64,000 bases of DNA. Origin: Hymenobacter glacieicola (GTDB taxonomy: Bacteria > Bacteroidota > Bacteroidia > Cytophagales > Hymenobacteraceae). Below the pieces are notes generated by a model. The model was not told where the DNA came from. It made no database searches and saw only the letters and a list, made by a program, of their open reading frames with translations. Shown in pieces: positions 60,481-64,000 of this stretch (positions are counted from its first letter, which is position 1; each line of letters starts with the position of its first letter). The translations under genes were made by a program, and so were the position numbers. The stretch is from positions 397,317-461,316 of the forward strand of contig NZ_BMGS01000005.1 in assembly GCF_014640315.1 (NCBI RefSeq), given 5' to 3'.

Positions 60481-61686
60481 ATGCGTTTTTCCGTCGTCCG
60501 GCTTGTCATGCCGGTTATGCTGGCCTTCTTGGCATCCTGCTCCGATAAAAAACCGGCCACCACCGAGCAGCCTGCGGCTACCCCCACCGATACGGTTGCA
60601 ACCAGACCCGCGGCCACGCCCAAGCCCGCCGCCCCCGATACTTCCGCTACCCACGACGTAGCCGCTTACCTTGCGGGCCTACCCACTAGCCGCTCCGGTA
60701 GCTTACTGCCCCTCACGGCTCAGCCCGCCTGGCAGACCTACGCCGCCGACGCCGCCAAGAGCTGGACCAATTACCACACCACCCGCACCGCCAAAATTGA
60801 GGCCTGGGCCCAAACGGAGCTGGACTCAGTACGGGCTACCAGCCCCACTATATTTTACCCTTTTAGCGGCCCTGATTTCCTAAACGTCACGACGATGTTT
60901 CCCGGCAGCCAGACCTACGTGCTGATGGGGCTGGAGCCCGTCGGGACGGTGCCGCGGCCGGCCACCCTGGAAAATCCCAAGCTGTTTACGGCCCTGAAAG
61001 CCTCGCTCTGGTCGGTGCTTAACTTCAGTTTCTTCCGTACGAATGATATGGCTGTTGACCTGAAGTCAGTGGAGCTGGATGGAGCCTTGCCATTACTAAT
61101 GCTGTTCGCCACGCGCACCAACCATCAGGTAGAAGCCGTGCGCTACATCCAACTTACCCCGGAGGGCGAGGTGGTAGAGGCCGATACCGCTACCATCCGT
61201 CGGCCCGGCCTGAAAGTAGTGCCCGGCGTAGAAGTGCAGTTGCGCACCGCTCAGGGCCAGCAGAAAAAGGTAGTGTATCTCTCCGCTGACCTCAGCGACT
61301 GGAAGCTGGGGGTTACCAAAGAAGCTGCTCTCAAGTACGTGCAGACGCTGGGGCCGCTAACCACCTACGTTAAGTCGGCTACCTATCTGATGCATAAGCC
61401 CTACTTCAGCAAAGTCCGCAACCTGATTTTAACGCGCAGTAACTACGTGCTGCAGGACGATTCGGGCATTGCCATGAAGTACTTCCGTCCCGCTGCGGAT
61501 TGGCAGTTCACCTTCTACGGAGCCTACAAGCGTCCCATCAACCTCTTCGCCAAGCACTACCAGCCCGAACTGACGGCCGCTTACGCCGATTCGACCAACC
61601 GCCCGCGCCCCCTACCATTCGGTACGGGCTACAACTGGCGCCAAAACGATTCCAACCTTTTGCTGGCCCACCGGGCCGTCCAGTAG
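60481..61686 (+). CDS. Hypothetical lipoprotein
   Basis: Predicted lipoprotein of 401 residues; MRFSVVRLVMPVMLAFLASC provides the lipobox. A Thr/Pro/Ala-rich linker (PATTEQPAATPTDTVATRP) leads to a folded part with conserved-looking phrases: ATSPTIFYPFSGPDFLNVTT, MFPGSQTYVLMGLEPVGTVP and MKYFRPAADWQFTFYGAY. I have seen similar proteins in Bacteroidota without a functional assignment. The enzymatic role, if any, is unknown. Confidence 0.75.
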   Translation: MRFSVVRLVMPVMLAFLASCSDKKPATTEQPAATPTDTVATRPAATPKPAAPDTSATHDVAAYLAGLPTSRSGSLLPLTAQPAWQTYAADAAKSWTNYHTTRTAKIEAWAQTELDSVRATSPTIFYPFSGPDFLNVTTMFPGSQTYVLMGLEPVGTVPRPATLENPKLFTALKASLWSVLNFSFFRTNDMAVDLKSVELDGALPLLMLFATRTNHQVEAVRYIQLTPEGEVVEADTATIRRPGLKVVPGVEVQLRTAQGQQKKVVYLSADLSDWKLGVTKEAALKYVQTLGPLTTYVKSATYLMHKPYFSKVRNLILTRSNYVLQDDSGIAMKYFRPAADWQFTFYGAYKRPINLFAKHYQPELTAAYADSTNRPRPLPFGTGYNWRQNDSNLLLAHRAVQ

Positions 61687-61702
61687 CAAGTTGTTGATGC
61701 TA

Positions 61703-61742
61703 TAACAGGTGAGGCGTATCTGCGTAATATGGCTCGCCTGTT
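61703..61742 (+). terminator. Possible terminator after the lipoprotein gene
   Basis: The imperfect stem AACAGGTGAG/CTCGCCTGTT with a long loop, 16 bases after the stop. Confidence 0.4.
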
Positions 61743-61806
61743 GCATTAAAGCAAACAGAATAGCTAGTAGCCGAGGTAGGGTAGGGGCCTTTGGCTACCT
61801 TATGAT

Positions 61807-63102
61807 ATGATGCATCTGGTTTTCATTTCTGTAATAGCTACCCTGCTGAGCTCTCTCTGGGTTCGTAGTCCACATGCACCACGGCCAGAGCCAAGTAAAC
61901 CGCGCGTTCCTGATAGCCAACTGCTGGATAGCTTGCTGCATTCCGACTCGCGCCTGTTGCCGGTGGTGCAGCGCGCGGCCACCCACGAATTGCAAATCAT
62001 CTACACGCAGATCAACCGCGACGCCCAGCAGCGGCCGCATTTCGTGCAGCATACCTTTCGCCTTGATGCCCGGCAATATTTCAATCCGGCCAGTCTAGTA
62101 AAACTGCCCACCGCCGTCCTCGCCCTCGAAAAGCTACGGCAACTGCAGCAACCCGGCTTGTCTCGTCGCTCCCCCATGGCTACCGGCGTGAGCTTCCGCT
62201 GCCAGACGGCCGCTCCTTATATAGTGTCTCCTGATTCTGACCGCGTCAATACCGTCGGCAACTACATCAAGCGGATGCTACTGGTAAGTGACAATCAAGC
62301 CTACAATCGGCTATATGAGTTTCTGGGACAAGGCCCGCTTAACGCTCGTCTCCGCCAGTTAGGATATCCTGATGCCCGTATTGTCCGCCGCTTTGCCCCC
62401 TGTGATACCACAGCCAACCGGTACACGAACCCTATCCAGTTCCGAAGTCCATCTACAAACCAAGTGTGCTACCAGCAGCCTGCCGCAGTTAACCGGATTT
62501 CCTTGATGCATCCACTGGGCCGTGTTACGAAGGGGCGTGCCTATCAGGCCGGAGGCCGCATCATCCCGCAGCCATTCGATTTTACTACTGCCAATTATCT
62601 GCCGTTGCAAAACGTTACGGATATGCTTAGAACCATCTTGTTCCCCAACGCAGTAGCGGCCCACCAACGCTTCCAGCTTACTGCTGCCGATTATGCCTTT
62701 CTGCGCTACTACCTCCACCACACGCCTCACAGCTCTGGCTATACCACTTACAAAGGAGCAAGCTATTTCGACGCGTATAAGAAGTACCTCTACTATGGTC
62801 GCGATAAAAAGGCTACGGTCCGCCCAGACTTACATATTTATAATGTAGTTGGGATGTCACATGGCTACCTAGCTGACGTTGCTTACTTTGCTGACGCCAC
62901 CCACCAGACCGAATTTATGCTCAGTGCTGTTCTGTATGTTAACCAGGATGGGATAATTAATGATGGCGCGTACGAATATGAGTCCATCGGTCTACCCTTT
63001 CTAAAAGCACTTGGCCAAGTGATCAGCCAATATGAGGCTACCCGTACACGGCCAGTACACCCTTCTTTACAGGATGCTTTTCTTCAGGAACAGGTTAAAT
63101 AA
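61807..63102 (+). CDS. Serine hydrolase, class A beta-lactamase-like
   Basis: Exported protein of 431 residues with a short hydrophobic N-terminus (signal or anchor). It has the S-x-x-K tetrad of penicillin-binding/beta-lactamase enzymes (ASLVKLPTAV, Ser 96 and Lys 99) and the S-D-N loop (VSDNQAYNRLYEF, 161-163). The third motif K-T/S-G is not evident; the equivalent place may be VVGMSHGYLADVAYF. It is therefore more likely a peptidase/esterase-type relative than a true beta-lactamase. Base composition is somewhat more AT-rich than average. Confidence 0.75.
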   Translation: MMHLVFISVIATLLSSLWVRSPHAPRPEPSKPRVPDSQLLDSLLHSDSRLLPVVQRAATHELQIIYTQINRDAQQRPHFVQHTFRLDARQYFNPASLVKLPTAVLALEKLRQLQQPGLSRRSPMATGVSFRCQTAAPYIVSPDSDRVNTVGNYIKRMLLVSDNQAYNRLYEFLGQGPLNARLRQLGYPDARIVRRFAPCDTTANRYTNPIQFRSPSTNQVCYQQPAAVNRISLMHPLGRVTKGRAYQAGGRIIPQPFDFTTANYLPLQNVTDMLRTILFPNAVAAHQRFQLTAADYAFLRYYLHHTPHSSGYTTYKGASYFDAYKKYLYYGRDKKATVRPDLHIYNVVGMSHGYLADVAYFADATHQTEFMLSAVLYVNQDGIINDGAYEYESIGLPFLKALGQVISQYEATRTRPVHPSLQDAFLQEQVK

Positions 63103-63218
63103 GCTTTACTGTTAAAAAGTAATGAAAGAGCACGGTTGCCAAGTAATTGATAATCTGATTCGAAGCAGCCTGAGATGAAATAGCAGGACAAGCTTCAACG
63201 GAAAAAGGTGAGGCTAGG

Positions 63219-63250
63219 TTTGGAGATTCCACTTCTATGCTGCACTTTTG
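63219..63250 (+). promoter_or_regulatory. rrn promoter P0 (degenerate)
   Basis: TTTG (63219-63222), a 20-base spacer and CACTTTTG. One mismatch in the -7 box; it resembles P1-P4 but its downstream sequence is diverged. Confidence 0.45.
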
Positions 63251-63368
63251 CACTCCCAAACCGAAACGCGGTGGGGCCAAGCAGAGCACGCGGTGCGACT
63301 CACGCTGGGTACTCGGTTGCCACTTGCTCTAGTGCGGAGAGACTCACAAAAAAAGTTTTGCACGGGGC

Positions 63369-63400
63369 TTGCACAGGTGCCACACGGAGTGCTACCTTTG
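63369..63400 (+). promoter_or_regulatory. rrn promoter P1
   Basis: TTG, a 21-base spacer, then TACCTTTG, followed by CACCCCGATTC. An A7-G-T4 tract (63348-63359) sits 9 bases upstream. Confidence 0.8.
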
Positions 63401-63455
63401 CACCCCGATTCAGCCGGAAGCGGACAGGAAGAGACGAAAAACTTTCGTTGCTTCC

Positions 63456-63487
63456 TTGCAAAAGACAACTACCAGGTAGTACCTTTG
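63456..63487 (+). promoter_or_regulatory. rrn promoter P2
   Basis: TTG, a 21-base spacer, then TACCTTTG, followed by CAGCCCGCTTC. An A-tract (63437-63441) with CTTTC precedes it. Confidence 0.8.
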
Positions 63488-63566
63488 CAGCCCGCTTCTA
63501 GCCGAGAAACGGGCTAAGGAGAACAAGGGAGAGGAAAACACGAAAAAAAGTTTTCTGCCCTGGAAC

Positions 63567-63597
63567 TTGGAAAGTGCAACACCAGTTCCTACCTTTG
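63567..63597 (+). promoter_or_regulatory. rrn promoter P3
   Basis: TTG, a 20-base spacer, then TACCTTTG, followed by CGGCCCGCTTC. GAAAAAAAGTTTTC (63542-63555) lies 11 bases upstream. Confidence 0.85.
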
Positions 63598-63670
63598 CGG
63601 CCCGCTTCAATCGGAAGCTGATCAGCAACAAAAGAAAGCGGCTCGCTTGAAAAAAAGTTTTCTCAGCGGG

Positions 63671-63700
63671 TTGCGAATTGAAAAAAGAGTGTTACCTTTG
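63671..63700 (+). promoter_or_regulatory. rrn promoter P4
   Basis: TTG, a 19-base spacer, then TACCTTTG, followed by CAACCCGCTTC. GAAAAAAAGTTTTC (63649-63662) lies 8 bases upstream. It is the promoter nearest to 16S, about 280 bases away. Confidence 0.85.
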
Positions 63701-63789
63701 CAACCCGCTTCGATCGGAAAGTGCTAGTAAGGACCACACTTCGCCTCTTTCGGGAGGCACACGGTTAGGCCCAGTAGGGGTGTAACACA

Positions 63790-63800
63790 CGTTCTTTGAA
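63790..63800 (+). promoter_or_regulatory. boxA-like antitermination site
   Basis: CGTTCTTTGAA resembles the boxA element where NusB/NusE bind; it is followed by ATGATTGGAAAAGACAA, which is typical of Bacteroidota rrn leaders. Confidence 0.6.
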
Positions 63801-63825
63801 TGATTGGAAAAGACAACAAATAGGT

Positions 63826-63878
63826 AGGCGACTCGCCTGCTTCGCTTCCTTCGGGAAGAGACACACCGTGAGTCGCCT
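63826..63878 (+). other. Leader stem-loop of the rRNA transcript
   Basis: AGGCGACTC (63826-63834) pairs with GAGTCGCCT (63870-63878), with a smaller TTCC-TTCG-GGAA hairpin inside. It may take part in processing by RNase III. Confidence 0.55.
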
Positions 63879-63949
63879 TAACTAAGTGTACAAGAAGACA
63901 GAGCACCACAGCTCGTCAAGAGTACGAGTCGGATTAGCACTTGACATCA

Positions 63950-63967
63950 GCTCACCTTCGGGTGAGC
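63950..63967 (+). other. UUCG-capped hairpin directly before 16S
   Basis: GCTCACC-TTCG-GGTGAGC is a perfect 7-bp stem with the very stable UUCG tetraloop, 13 bases before the 16S start. Confidence 0.75.
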
Positions 63968-63980
63968 GTAGAGAAATCTT

Positions 63981-64000
63981 ACAATGGAGAGTTTGATCCT
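63981..64000 (+). rRNA. rrs: 16S ribosomal RNA, 5' end only
   Basis: ACAATGGAGAGTTTGATCCT is the conserved 5' end of bacterial 16S rRNA, including the universal 27F primer site. The gene continues outside the window, so only 20 bases are seen. Confidence 0.95.

Larger units (their letters stand above)
63103..63980 (+). other. rRNA-operon promoter and leader region
   Basis: This 878-base gene-free stretch contains five promoter-like sites (P0-P4), a boxA-like site and leader hairpins, and leads into 16S rRNA. The small reading frames within it have no support. Confidence 0.9.

Noticed and set aside
61807..63102. Acquired beta-lactamase resistance gene
   Set aside because: The KTG motif is missing and no mobile element is nearby; a chromosomal serine hydrolase is more likely.
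63208..63631. Small open frames in the rrn leader
   Set aside because: They lie across repeated promoter units, have no ribosome-binding site or family, and differ from one unit to the next.

Overview
The window looks like a chromosomal segment of a Bacteroidota bacterium, most probably Hymenobacter or a close relative in the Hymenobacteraceae. It is GC-rich (roughly 60% by eye). Its promoters carry the Bacteroidota -33 TTG / -7 TAnnTTTG signature. It encodes a GldB gliding lipoprotein, several PorT-type outer-membrane barrels, and DUF2480, DUF6150 and DUF6799 proteins. I see no phage, insertion sequence, CRISPR array or plasmid backbone. The gene set is mainly housekeeping and cell-envelope functions.

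Layout. 1-8 kb: 5'-truncated RNase G/E, a hybrid histidine kinase, a PorT-like barrel, gldB with a glycosyltransferase, and nth. 8-16 kb: a sigma factor overlapping a small anti-sigma-like gene, then secreted or hypothetical proteins (DUF6799, NlpE-like, a C2H2 zinc-finger protein, an alpha/beta hydrolase without its nucleophile), an MFS exporter and an SGNH hydrolase. 16-24 kb: uvrA, a TspO-like protein, tpiA, a DUF6150 protein and prmA. 24-30 kb: one 1729-residue exported protein with a poly-lysine tail, then plsY. 30-45 kb: an M20 dipeptidase, three PorT-like paralogs in a row, a PagL-like lipid A deacylase, pyrD, comM/yifB, gmhA, an MsbA-like ABC exporter and a Wzi-family protein. 45-54 kb: an acyltransferase overlapping upp, a DEAD-box helicase, tRNA-His, a PfkB kinase, an M61 peptidase, and rpmH-rnpA. 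54-63 kb: a C-terminal processing peptidase, tsaB, a DUF2480 protein, an amino-acid permease, a K+ channel-like protein, a lipoprotein and a serine hydrolase. 63.1-64 kb: the promoter and leader region of a ribosomal RNA operon, with the 16S rRNA starting at about 63981.

The genes fall into loose functional groups. RNase G/E, prmA, rpmH, rnpA, tsaB, tRNA-His, the helicase and the rRNA operon serve RNA metabolism and translation. gmhA, the MsbA-like exporter, the PagL-like deacylase, Wzi, plsY, the barrels and gldB serve the envelope, LPS and surface. nth and uvrA are DNA repair; pyrD and upp are pyrimidine supply and salvage; tpiA and the PfkB kinase are sugar metabolism.

The most striking non-coding features are four tandem near-consensus rRNA promoters (plus a degenerate fifth) built from a repeat unit of roughly 100 bp; a family of long hairpin repeats beginning GTCATTCCGA, one copy nested inside a second giant palindrome; and several genes whose -7 box ends only 4-8 nt before the start codon, which implies leaderless mRNAs. 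I found no single clearly new system. The best unexplained proteins are the 1729-residue exported protein and the bacterial C2H2 zinc-finger protein.
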